From contig CAJJCY010000002.1 of NCBI GenBank assembly GCA_905182865.1, positions 62,001 through 126,000 of the forward strand: a stretch of DNA of 64,000 nt. Direction: 5' to 3'. The stretch is from an uncultured SAR324 cluster bacterium (GTDB lineage: Bacteria; SAR324; NAC60-12). The notes below the pieces were generated by a model. The model had not been told where the DNA came from and did no database searches. It saw only the letters and a list, made by a program, of their open reading frames with translations. Shown here one piece after another: positions 29,409 to 37,529 of this stretch (position 1 is its first letter; each line of letters begins with the position of its first letter). Both the position numbers and the translations under genes were made by a program.

Positions 29409-30644
29409 ATGATTCTCCAGGCTTCAATATTATTATCATCGCAAAAAGAATCGAATAATTCCATTTATGATAATTCTAAGAAAATTATTTATTTTATTTT
29501 TCCACTACTTTATTTGCAGGATTTATTCCAAGTCCATGCAGAAGAAGCAAGTTGTTATGTAACTGTTTATATAAAAGAAAAACAAAAAAAAGTCTCTCAA
29601 TCGAGTGAAGAAAAACTGGTTGAAGTCGAAATTGACATGAGATACCAGAGCAATATTCAAAAAAATTGGAATAGCATCGCAAAGGAGTTGGGTTACAGTA
29701 ATGTCAAAAAGATGATTGAGGTCCATAAGAATAATGAAAATTGGGATCGCTATAAGAAATTTTTCAATAATCCCACTAAATTCGATAAGGGGCAATTTCT
29801 TAAAAAAACAGACCAGGGACCTTTGGATCCATTGCTGACTTCTGAAATCGCCATTTCGCTCATTTCCCGTTATTTTGCGGAAGTCATCGCCATTCCTCCG
29901 GCAGGTCTTTCGAACGATGCCTGCATTTACGATGTGCAGGTAAACAATGCCGAAGATACCATGATCACCACTATTACCGGCGAGGATCTTAATGCCAACG
30001 GCGAAAGCAAGAAAACAGGGGTCGATGGAATTAAGGAATCCATTCTGAGTGCACTTTTCAGGTCTCTTGAGGATAAAAGAAAAGAGATCTGCGATAACCG
30101 TGGTTCGGTCTTGAATAAAGAATGTGCCTTACTGCTGGCTGAGGCTGAGATTGAAAAAAACGAATGCTGGCTTGAGATCAGCGCCGATATGGAGAATAAA
30201 ACTGAAGTTACAGATAAGAAACTAGTAGCCGAAATCGCTACAAGTCTAATTTCTCAGTATTTGGTGGATGTGAAGTATTTTGAAAAATCAAAGTTTAGAA
30301 CTTATGGTTCAACTACGACCGAAGAAAAAAAAGAATTTGATACAAAAATTGAGCAAATATTACTCAGTAATGAATGTTTGTATAAGGTATATCCCAAGGT
30401 TAAAGATGATACTATTATAATAACGTTTTCTGGTCCGGATCTGAATGCTTATGGTAACTCTAAGCAGCAAAGTGCTGATGGATTACAAGAAGCCATGCTC
30501 ATGGCACTTTATCGGTCACTCAAAGATCAAAGAAATAAAATATGTCAGGATTATGGGGATATATTAGTAGATCAATGTGAAGATCAGTCTACTGATTTTG
30601 AAAAACAAGATGCTAAATTCCGTATCAGAGGTTTTGTTCCATAA
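29409..30644 (+). CDS. Exported protein with two copies of one domain; unrecognised family
   Basis: 411 residues. A hydrophobic stretch (KIIYFIFPLLYLQDLFQVHA, about 25-45) looks like a signal peptide, although its N-region is unusually long, so the true start may be downstream. Two homologous units follow. Unit 1 is at about 143-240: SEIAISLISRYFAEV, then CIYDVQVNNAEDTMITTITG, then DLNANGES and LFRSLEDKRKEICDNRG. Unit 2 is at about 276-395: AEIATSLISQYLVDV, CLYKVYPKVKDDTIIITFSG, DLNAYGNS and LYRSLKDQRNKICQDYG. The frame ends RIRGFVP. The next frame, overlapping by 68 bases, continues straight into a beta-barrel-like sequence, so a frameshift at about 30640 may have split one protein. Confidence 0.6.
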   Translation: MILQASILLSSQKESNNSIYDNSKKIIYFIFPLLYLQDLFQVHAEEASCYVTVYIKEKQKKVSQSSEEKLVEVEIDMRYQSNIQKNWNSIAKELGYSNVKKMIEVHKNNENWDRYKKFFNNPTKFDKGQFLKKTDQGPLDPLLTSEIAISLISRYFAEVIAIPPAGLSNDACIYDVQVNNAEDTMITTITGEDLNANGESKKTGVDGIKESILSALFRSLEDKRKEICDNRGSVLNKECALLLAEAEIEKNECWLEISADMENKTEVTDKKLVAEIATSLISQYLVDVKYFEKSKFRTYGSTTTEEKKEFDTKIEQILLSNECLYKVYPKVKDDTIIITFSGPDLNAYGNSKQQSADGLQEAMLMALYRSLKDQRNKICQDYGDILVDQCEDQSTDFEKQDAKFRIRGFVP

Positions 30645-31200
30645 TTATGAAGGATCAAATTATAATTTAAGTAACATTTCATATCTTTTTACAATGAAGG
30701 ATTGGGGGTTTTGGCCATCAGTACTCTCGAATGCAGGTATTGGTCAAACATTTCTTAACTATGAATCAAAATCATCTTCTGGTGCGGATTTTAAGGCATC
30801 TGTTACATCCCTTGATATCTCGAAAACCTATGTAATTGAAGGCGGACCTAAAGATACATTGAACAAATTACGTTCTGTCATCATGGATTTATTGCCCATT
30901 AAATCTACTTCGGGTGAATGGGTTATCATTCCAGGAATGGGAGTCGTCTTACCAAACATTATTCCGATACCATTTATATATGGAGGCGAGCTTGATATAA
31001 GCAGTCAATACGGGGATTTTTCGACGGAAGAGGCATTCGGTTACAGTTTTTTCGGAAACTTAGGAATGGAAATCGGGGAATGGGAAATGCTTCTGGGAAT
31101 GCGTTGGTCTAAAGTTGAATTCAGCGATATCAATTCTGGTGCTGAGAACTTTATCTTTTCGGGAACAAGCTTTATGTTTGGATTAGGTTGGGGATTCTAA
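30577..31200 (+). CDS. Outer-membrane beta-barrel-like C-terminal region
   Basis: 207 residues with no signal peptide of its own. From about residue 24 it shows alternating hydrophobic/polar strands with aromatic girdle residues and Gly turns, such as WGFWPSVLSNAGIGQTFLNY, YGYSFF-like FGYSFFGNLGMEIGEWEML, and a final strand FSGTSFMFGLGWGF. That last strand ends with Phe, the usual last residue of BAM-inserted barrels. The first about 22 residues overlap the preceding gene in another frame and look non-native. Most likely this is the second half of the gene at 29409 after a frameshift, giving a periplasmic repeat domain plus barrel. Confidence 0.55.
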   Translation: MKISLLILKNKMLNSVSEVLFHNYEGSNYNLSNISYLFTMKDWGFWPSVLSNAGIGQTFLNYESKSSSGADFKASVTSLDISKTYVIEGGPKDTLNKLRSVIMDLLPIKSTSGEWVIIPGMGVVLPNIIPIPFIYGGELDISSQYGDFSTEEAFGYSFFGNLGMEIGEWEMLLGMRWSKVEFSDINSGAENFIFSGTSFMFGLGWGF

Positions 31201-32155
31201 TGAAAAACAGACTGCTCTTTCCAATTATCTTTGCATTTATCTTTTCTTCCTGTTCGGATTTCAGCGGAAACGAAGACGCAGTGGAAGCTTCTCTGAAACC
31301 CGCACCTGTAACTAACTACTACTACTACTACTACTACAAGGACATATTATGATCTGGATGCAATTACATTTGGTAATAATACTTTTGTTGCAGTTGGAGA
31401 AAGAGGAACTGTCCGTACCTCCTCAGATAATGGATCGTCATGGGATAATGGAACGTCCGGAACAACAAATAATTGTAAGAAATTGCGTATGGGACTCAAC
31501 ATTTGTCACCGTAGGTGAAAGGGCACTAATCTCTATTCTAGCGACAACGGAGCTACATGGAGTTCTGGAACAACGACTGAAACTTCAAATTACTACGGTG
31601 TAGCAAATGGTGATAATGTCTTTGTTGCCGTTGGAAATGTAATATTTAAAGATCTACAGACAATGGATCAAATTGGACTACAATAACAACTGCTCAATCT
31701 TAGAGATGTGGCATTTGGAAATTCAACTTTGTAGGCTTGTGGTGCAGACGGAGCCGTATACATTCTGCAAATGGTCAAGCTGGACATCTCGGAACTCAGG
31801 CGCATCGGTAAACATTGAATGGTATAACATTTGGCAACAATCTGTTCTTTGCTGTTGGTAGTAGCGGAACACTTATAAAATCTGACTGATAACGGCACCA
31901 ACTTGGATACAGCTCAACTCAACAGTTACTAAAAACTTATATTCCATAGCATACGGGAACAATATTTTTGTAGCAGTTGGCTCTAACACAGTTATTGTAT
32001 CTACCGATATATGGTTCAACATTCTATTAAAGGAAACCACATTAACTTTTAATGATGTGACTTTTGGTAATGGAGTTTTTGTGGCTGTAGGTCATGATGA
32101 AATCATTTACACTTCTACAGATGGAGATACCTGGACAAAAGTTTATGGTAAATGA
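31200..32155 (+). pseudogene. Lipoprotein with poly-Tyr linker and repeated beta-propeller blades, frame broken
   Basis: The start ATG shares its A with the TAA of the preceding gene. The signal ends FAFIFSSC (lipobox). After PAPVTN comes a tract of seven Tyr from a (TAC)7 repeat at 31317-31337, then a stop after KDIL. In shifting frames the rest reads as about five or six copies of a 40-residue unit with the core xxFGNxxFVAVGxxGxxxxSxDxGxxW: DAITFGNNTFVAVGERGTVR, YGVANGDNVFVAVG, SIAYGNNIFVAVG and DVTFGNGVFVAVGHDE, ending TWTKVYGK at 32155. Such repeats form WD/Kelch/BNR-like propellers. There are at least four indels. It is probably a real surface lipoprotein with poor sequence, but decay cannot be excluded. 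Confidence 0.68.
31317..31337 (+). repeat. (TAC)7 trinucleotide tract encoding seven tyrosines
   Basis: Seven exact TAC codons in the lipoprotein frame, right after the signal and a short linker. Because the unit is three bases long, length changes would add or remove Tyr without shifting the frame. Synonymous TAT is not used, which points to repeat slippage rather than selection on codons. Confidence 0.9.
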
Positions 32156-32748
32156 AAACAATCTTAATATGTGGTATTTAATTAGATATTGAGAAAAAAT
32201 GACAGATTGGATCGATTTGTTCGTTTCAACTCCTGAATCTCAATCAAGCAGGTGTGATGTACCTCATCTGTGACTTTACACAGTCAACACAGTCCTATCT
32301 GAAATGGCAGTGAGGTTGTTTTATGTCAGGGTGAATGGTGACTTAGAGCAGCGGGCGCGTAACAAAGTCATCCCGACTAGGCACGCGTACCTTGTTACTG
32401 TGCAGTTTTGGGTATTCCATAATTTTTGCTCCTTTATGATCCCACGTGAAAGGCTAACCGGAGTCAGTTTGTGATGTTCCCATAAGAAGTTGTCATTCCA
32501 GCGAAAGTGAGATTAACGAGTTTATGCGGAAACATTAACAGATGATGATCGATATTTTTTGCAGGGAATTTGGGCCGTACAGGAGATGTGAGGAGCGACT
32601 CCCCTACTTCAGGTTAGCCTCACGCTGATTTTAAAGATGTATTGTTAATGGTTTTGAGACTGGGAACAATTTTGTGTTTTCAAAAGTTTTTTAAATAACT
32701 TGCAGCAGGATCATTACTGAAAATAGTTTGTCCGTCTTTTTAACTCCA
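32156..32748. other. Intergenic region with GC-richer repeat remnants
   Basis: 593 bases without a credible gene. The composition changes inside it: 32270-32470 is visibly richer in G/C than the flanks. A TTGTCATTCCAGCGAAAGTG segment at about 32490-32510 is the arm of a common intergenic repeat family, but I find no matching second arm. It looks like a graveyard of small elements after the propeller gene. Confidence 0.45.
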
Positions 32749-33783
32749 TCACGATACTACCTTGTCAGCAGTATAAAGAGATGAATTCGCCATTATAACT
32801 GCAGTCTTGATTGCCTCTATCATCGAACGTGGATTAGCAGCAATCTGTGGAGCTAACTCAAAAGCAGTTCCGTGATCCGGAGAAGTACGGATAATCGGCA
32901 GTCCAAGAGTTACGTTTACAGCACGTTCAAAACCAAATAGTTTTAACGGTATCAGAGCCTGATCGTGATACATGGCTACTACTGCATCAAAACGTCCTTT
33001 ACGATGTTCCAAAAAAACTGTATCCGGAGGAAACGGTCCCTCACAGCGTATTCCTTTTCCACGGGCAAGTTCCATTGCAGGACGAATAATGACATCTTCT
33101 TCGTCCCCAAATAATCTGTTTTCACCAGCATGAGGATTGAGTCCCGGGATGCCGAGGATCGGATCCGTAATTCCCATATTTTTCAGCCCCAACACTGTGA
33201 TTTCCATTACTTCCAGAATTAGCTCAGGTGTGAGTGATTCCAAAGCTTGACGAAGTGATACATGAAGGGTTACCATTGTGGCACGTAAATCATCCACGGT
33301 CAGCATCATAACTGAACGTGCACCGTTACTGTAATGTGACAACATTTCTGTGTGACCCGGAAAAGAGTGACCAGCTGCCTGAAGTGTCTCTTTTGCAAGT
33401 GGAGCAGTAACTATGGCGGCAATTTTTTTACGATTAGCCCAGTCTATGGCGTTATGAACGAACTGGAATGCTGACTCTCCACCCCACGCAGATGAAGTGC
33501 CGAGTTTCCATTTTCTATCTTTTTGTACCGATAAATCTATTACTGGAAGACAAAAAGAATCGATGACTTTTTTTGTCTGAGTGCTGTGTTTTTCTGAAAT
33601 TGACTTAAGAGAAAAAGGTGCGTCCAGGATCTTGTTCATTTCAGTCATAATTTTGAGATCACCAAAAATTAAAGGTTCCCAGTCCTGAAAAGGATGCATA
33701 AATTGTAAGGCCCGGAGCAGTACTTCCGCTCCAATTCCATTGGGATCACCCATTGTCAGGCCGATTTTAATTTCTGGCTTCAT
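32749..33783 (-). CDS. pdxA: 4-hydroxythreonine-4-phosphate dehydrogenase
   Basis: The family start MKPEIKIGLTMGDPNGIGAE is at 33783; a longer frame to 33828 would overlap the divergent gene and adds a non-family 15 residues. Seen: GHTEMLSHYS with a metal-binding His, LHVSLRQALESLTPEL, PGLNPHAGENRLFGDEED with His and Asn, and MYHDQALIPLKLFGFERAVN with His, then TSPDHGTAFE. PdxA makes the amino-ketone precursor of pyridoxal phosphate. SerC at 35861 works in the same pathway (it forms the 4-phosphohydroxythreonine substrate), so the two genes, though on opposite strands, form a vitamin B6 neighbourhood. Only 33 bases separate it from the divergent SDR gene. Confidence 0.93.
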   Translation of the reverse strand: MKPEIKIGLTMGDPNGIGAEVLLRALQFMHPFQDWEPLIFGDLKIMTEMNKILDAPFSLKSISEKHSTQTKKVIDSFCLPVIDLSVQKDRKWKLGTSSAWGGESAFQFVHNAIDWANRKKIAAIVTAPLAKETLQAAGHSFPGHTEMLSHYSNGARSVMMLTVDDLRATMVTLHVSLRQALESLTPELILEVMEITVLGLKNMGITDPILGIPGLNPHAGENRLFGDEEDVIIRPAMELARGKGIRCEGPFPPDTVFLEHRKGRFDAVVAMYHDQALIPLKLFGFERAVNVTLGLPIIRTSPDHGTAFELAPQIAANPRSMIEAIKTAVIMANSSLYTADKVVS

Positions 33784-33816
33784 GGTTTTTTCAAACAAAT
33801 AAATAAAAATATATTT

Positions 33817-34548
33817 ATGGAACTGCAAGATAAAGTAGCACTAGTAACAGGTGCCGGTGTCCGTCTGGGACAAGCAGTTGCCCAACAATTGGCTCAACTT
33901 GGCATGCGTGTTGTCATACACTATCACCACTCAGAAAAAGGCGCAAAACAAACCGTTCAAGGACTTCCAGGTGGAGAGTCGAGACATCTTATTCTGCAAG
34001 CAGATTTAAAAGAAGTTTCCTCAATTAAAGAACTAGTCCATACTGCCGAAGAGAAATCCGGCCCCATTTCAGTTTTAATCAATAATGCGGCAGATTTTTT
34101 TCCAACACCATTATTTTCTACAACCGAAGAAGAATGGGATCATTTATTAGCGCTGAATCTGAAGGCACCATTCTTTTTAGCACAAACAGTAGCTGAGGGT
34201 ATGAAATCACGCGGTGAAGGTAAAATCATTAATATGGTCGATTCTTCAACTGAGCGACCATGGGTGAGTTTTTTGCCCTATTGTACATCAAAAGCAGGGC
34301 TTGTTTCTTTAACCAAAGGACTGGCACGTGCTTTGTCACCAGAAGTACAGGTCAACGGCATTGCTCCGGGAACCGTGTTGACTCCTCCAGATCATGCGAA
34401 AATGGACTTTAGCTCTTCAGTTGAGCACAGTCTGCTCAAACGGATTGGCTCGGCGGAAGATATTGTACAGGCCGTTGAATATTTGCTACTATCAGACTTC
34501 GTTACCGGTACGATCCTGCCAGTTGATGGTGGACGGTCTGTTTATTAA
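33817..34548 (+). CDS. SDR-family reductase, pteridine-reductase (FolM/PTR1)-like
   Basis: 243 residues. Rossmann motif TGAGVRLG at 11-18 follows the TGxxxRxG pattern of pteridine reductases rather than the TGxxxGIG of FabG. HYHHS after the second strand (about 36-40) fits NADPH-phosphate recognition. Other marks are INNAADFFPTPLFSTTEEEW, a catalytic Ser/Asp region at MVDSSTERPW, and YCTSKAGL (Tyr-x3-Lys). Typical substrates are dihydromonapterin or dihydrobiopterin. No other folate genes are nearby, so the substrate is uncertain. It is followed by htrA 25 bases after the stop. The start has no visible Shine-Dalgarno (AATATATTTATG). Confidence 0.82.
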   Translation: MELQDKVALVTGAGVRLGQAVAQQLAQLGMRVVIHYHHSEKGAKQTVQGLPGGESRHLILQADLKEVSSIKELVHTAEEKSGPISVLINNAADFFPTPLFSTTEEEWDHLLALNLKAPFFLAQTVAEGMKSRGEGKIINMVDSSTERPWVSFLPYCTSKAGLVSLTKGLARALSPEVQVNGIAPGTVLTPPDHAKMDFSSSVEHSLLKRIGSAEDIVQAVEYLLLSDFVTGTILPVDGGRSVY

Positions 34549-34573
34549 TAATCAGGAGTGAAAATAAATTATC

Positions 34574-35638
34574 ATGTGTAACTACAAAAACCTTTTTATA
34601 TTTTTAGTTATTGCATTCTCTTTTGAGTCTGCCTTCGGTGTTTCCAGTTTTTCTGCCGACGAAAAAGAAAACATCCTGATTTATGAAAAAAGCAGCAGAG
34701 CAGTTGTAAACATCAGCAATATTGCTGTCAACTATGATTTTTTCTATCGTGCAATGCCGGCAGAAACCGGTTCCGGGACCGGATTTATAATTAACAAATT
34801 TGGAATAATTGTCACCAATTATCATGTGGTTGAAAATGCCAGTAAACTGGTAGTGACACTTGCAGATAACAGTCAGTGGCCGGGTAAACTGGTTGGTGCA
34901 GATCCTAATAACGATTTGGCAATTGTTCGGATTAAAGCACCTGCAGACAGCTTCGACATCCTGGAATTTTCCCAATCAAACAATATTGTTGTAGGCCAAA
35001 AAGTGTTGGCCCTGGGAAATCCTTTTGGTCTCCGGCAAACTCTTACGACTGGAATTATCAGTGCCTTGGGACGCACCATTGCAGCAAAAAACGGAAGGAA
35101 GATTGAAGGGATAATTCAAACAGATGCGGCAATCAATCCCGGAAACTCAGGAGGTCCTTTACTGGATTCTGAGGGGAAAGTTATTGGAATTAACACAGCA
35201 ATCATTGGATCTGCAGGAAGTGTGGGAATAGGTTTTGCTGTGCCCAGCAATACTGCATTACGGATTCTACCAGATCTACTGAAATACGGTTATGTACGAA
35301 GACCGTGGCTTGGGATTGAGCCAATTCCAACAGTTTATCTGCGCCGCATTGGAATAGACGTACCTGACGGCCTTCTGATTAAGCGAGTGGTTAAGGGAGC
35401 CTCTGCAGATCAAGCAGGTTTACGAGGTGCCTCTAGAACAGTAAAAGTCGGACGTTACCAGGTCCCTTGGGGCGGAGACATAATCACACATATAAACAAA
35501 ATTCCCATAACAACAATGGAAGATTTAGCTCAGCAAATCGAAACACGAAAAGCCGGTGAAGAGATTACTATCCACTACATCCGTAATGATCGTGTTCTGT
35601 CAGTTACTGTAGAACTTGTTTTACGACCAAAACCTTAA
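34574..35638 (+). CDS. HtrA/DegS-type periplasmic serine protease with one PDZ domain
   Basis: 354 residues. N-terminal hydrophobic segment (about 5-22) acts as a signal or anchor. The trypsin-like domain holds the triad His84 (TNYHVVENA), Asp114 (NNDLAIVRI) and Ser192 (INPGNSGGPLLDSEGKVIG), with ALGNPFGLRQTLTTGIISA in between. One PDZ domain follows at about 255-350 (RPWLGIEPIPTVYLRRIGID, GASADQAGL, GDIITHINKIPI). One PDZ and a membrane-proximal start resemble DegS or a short DegQ. These proteases degrade or sense misfolded envelope proteins. AGGAGTG lies 11 bases upstream of the start. Confidence 0.93.
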   Translation: MCNYKNLFIFLVIAFSFESAFGVSSFSADEKENILIYEKSSRAVVNISNIAVNYDFFYRAMPAETGSGTGFIINKFGIIVTNYHVVENASKLVVTLADNSQWPGKLVGADPNNDLAIVRIKAPADSFDILEFSQSNNIVVGQKVLALGNPFGLRQTLTTGIISALGRTIAAKNGRKIEGIIQTDAAINPGNSGGPLLDSEGKVIGINTAIIGSAGSVGIGFAVPSNTALRILPDLLKYGYVRRPWLGIEPIPTVYLRRIGIDVPDGLLIKRVVKGASADQAGLRGASRTVKVGRYQVPWGGDIITHINKIPITTMEDLAQQIETRKAGEEITIHYIRNDRVLSVTVELVLRPKP

Positions 35639-35860
35639 ATAGGTTGAAATAATTATCCACTTTATGCAGCTTTTTTATGTTTTCCTTCGTCATTTTAGGC
35701 GAAACAAAGTGAATACCGTGAACCCCGGATCATTATCTGATATCCAGACCCCAACCTAGTCTGAAATCCGTAGCACAGATCAAGTTTGCGACTGCTTTAA
35801 CAATACTTTTTAAGAGAACCTTAATAACTGTTTATAAAAACAAATTAACCAGGACATTAA

Positions 35861-36949
35861 ATGACTAACCGCGTTTATAATTTTAGTGGAGGACCGGCTA
35901 TGCTGCCGATTCCTGTAATGGAGACAGTTCAAAAAGAATTCTTGGACTTTCATGGACTTGGAGCCTCAATTGTTGAAATCAGCCACAGACTTCCAGTTTT
36001 TATAGACATTATAGAAACTACCAAATCTCTTTTTCGTGAGTTAACTGGTCTGCCAAATAATTACAAAGTGCTTTTCATGCATGGTGGTGCTCAAATGCAA
36101 TTTTCTGCAGTTCCATTAAACTTGATGTCAATGAAGTCTCACAAAGGGTCATATTTCATCACTGGAAGATGGGGTACACTTGCAGAAAATGAGGCCAGGA
36201 AATATGGGAATACCGAGATACTGATGGATGGTAAAGAGTTTGAGTATCGGCAAATTCCGCAATATGACACCAGTTCACTGGACCAGGATTCCAGCTACGC
36301 GCATATGACTACAAACAACACTCTCTACGGAACTCGCTGGCACCAATTTCCTGACACAGGGAATGTACCACTCGTGGCCGATGCAACTTCGGATATTTTA
36401 TCGAGGGAAATGGATTATTCACAATTTGGAATAGTTTATGCGGGTTTACAAAAAAATCTTGGAACTTCCGGAACCGGTTTAGTGGTGGTCCGTGAAGATC
36501 TTCTCGGTCATGCACTGCCTGAAACACCAAAACTACTTGATTATGCTCTTTTTGATGAACACAACTCCTTACCAAATACAATCAATGTATTTGCAGTTTA
36601 CGTAATGTGTTTGGTTTTGGAATGGGTAAAAGAACAAGGTGGGGTTCCGGAAATGGAAAAACTGGCTGAAAAAAAATCCAGTTTGCTGTATGAGATTCTG
36701 GATAATTCAGAATTATACAGTTCTGTAGCACATCCAAAACACCGTTCAACCATGAACGTGACTTTTCATTTTCCTCAAGAAGAACTTCTCCAGAAGTTTT
36801 TAACAGAGTCTGATAACGAGGGTTTGTTTGGTCTGATGGGACATGCCATGGTCGGAGGTGCAAGAGCCTCAATTTACAATGCTATGCCTCTTGAAGGAGT
36901 TGATGCACTGGCTCAATTCATGATAGAATTTGAACGAAAGAACGGTTAA
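35861..36949 (+). CDS. serC: Phosphoserine aminotransferase
   Basis: 362 residues, class V aminotransferase. Marks: VYNFSGGPAMLPIPVM start, EISHRLPVF, FMHGGAQMQFSAVPLNL, VADATSDILSREMD, and PLP-binding Lys198 in GIVYAGLQKNLGTSG. It transaminates 3-phosphohydroxypyruvate to phosphoserine and also serves the vitamin B6 route upstream of pdxA. An AGGA ribosome site precedes the ATG. Its stop overlaps by four bases the stop of the convergent HNH gene. It is complete and of normal length. Confidence 0.96.
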   Translation: MTNRVYNFSGGPAMLPIPVMETVQKEFLDFHGLGASIVEISHRLPVFIDIIETTKSLFRELTGLPNNYKVLFMHGGAQMQFSAVPLNLMSMKSHKGSYFITGRWGTLAENEARKYGNTEILMDGKEFEYRQIPQYDTSSLDQDSSYAHMTTNNTLYGTRWHQFPDTGNVPLVADATSDILSREMDYSQFGIVYAGLQKNLGTSGTGLVVVREDLLGHALPETPKLLDYALFDEHNSLPNTINVFAVYVMCLVLEWVKEQGGVPEMEKLAEKKSSLLYEILDNSELYSSVAHPKHRSTMNVTFHFPQEELLQKFLTESDNEGLFGLMGHAMVGGARASIYNAMPLEGVDALAQFMIEFERKNG

Positions 36950-37497
36950 GCAGCCTTTGCCTGATCAATCTTCACCAGATGATTTGGCCACTGCAAATAT
37001 TCCTGCCAACTGGAATGAGGAATTTTGATATGGAGAGTTTTGGCGATTTTGACCATTTGCCAATAATTTGGTTCAAACGGTGGCAGTGATGGTTGCACAA
37101 TATTTGCGCCTTTACTTAAATTGCATTTGTGGCAGGCTGCAACCACATTTTTCCAGCGCATTCCTCCACCTCGGCTTTTTGGAATTACGTGATCAATAGT
37201 AAGATGATCTGCCGTAAATTGATGCAGACAGTATTGGCAATGGAAACGGTCCCGGAGAAAAATGTTGCGGCGAGTGAAATTGACTGTACCTTGCTGTTGA
37301 TGATAACGTGACATCATAACCACACTTGGCACAGGTAAGGCCAAATGCTGTGAGTGACATATCCAGTCATCATAAGAACGAAGAACAGTCACCTTATCTA
37401 GGTAAAGAGCCTTGATAGCCTGTTGCCAGGAGAGTGTACTCAAAGGCCACAGTGTCAACGGGTTCCCGTCTTGATTTAGTAAAAGTACATCCTGCAT
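36946..37497 (-). CDS. HNH endonuclease-family protein
   Basis: 183 residues. N-terminal part (VLLLNQDGNPLTLWPLSTLSW, then AIKALYLDKVTVL) is the usual helper region of small chromosomal HNH proteins. The HNH motif follows: a CxxC at CQYC, DHVIPKSRGGGMRWKNVVAA and CHKCNLSKG, giving His-Asn-His with two Cys pairs for zinc. These stand-alone proteins are widespread in bacteria; their role is unclear (DNA repair or restriction-like). It is convergent with serC with a four-base overlap. There are no neighbouring methylase or restriction genes. Confidence 0.88.
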   Translation of the reverse strand: MQDVLLLNQDGNPLTLWPLSTLSWQQAIKALYLDKVTVLRSYDDWICHSQHLALPVPSVVMMSRYHQQQGTVNFTRRNIFLRDRFHCQYCLHQFTADHLTIDHVIPKSRGGGMRWKNVVAACHKCNLSKGANIVQPSLPPFEPNYWQMVKIAKTLHIKIPHSSWQEYLQWPNHLVKIDQAKAA

Positions 37498-37529
37498 TTT
37501 GACACTAATAATTAGTTAATCTTTCAACA

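Noticed and set aside
31200..32155. Phase-variable switch by the TAC repeat
   Set aside because: The unit is three bases, so it cannot switch the frame. The frame break just after it is one of several indels in the gene.
35650..35660. TTATCCACT as a DnaA box and possible origin
   Set aside because: A single near-match with no cluster of boxes, AT-rich unwinding element or origin genes nearby.
35719..35780. Second copy of the CCCGGATTGATC-type repeat seen near 9930
   Set aside because: Similarity is patchy (GGATCATTATCTGATATCCAG against GGACTTGATCCGTGATCCAG) and may be chance or strong decay; not listed as a repeat.
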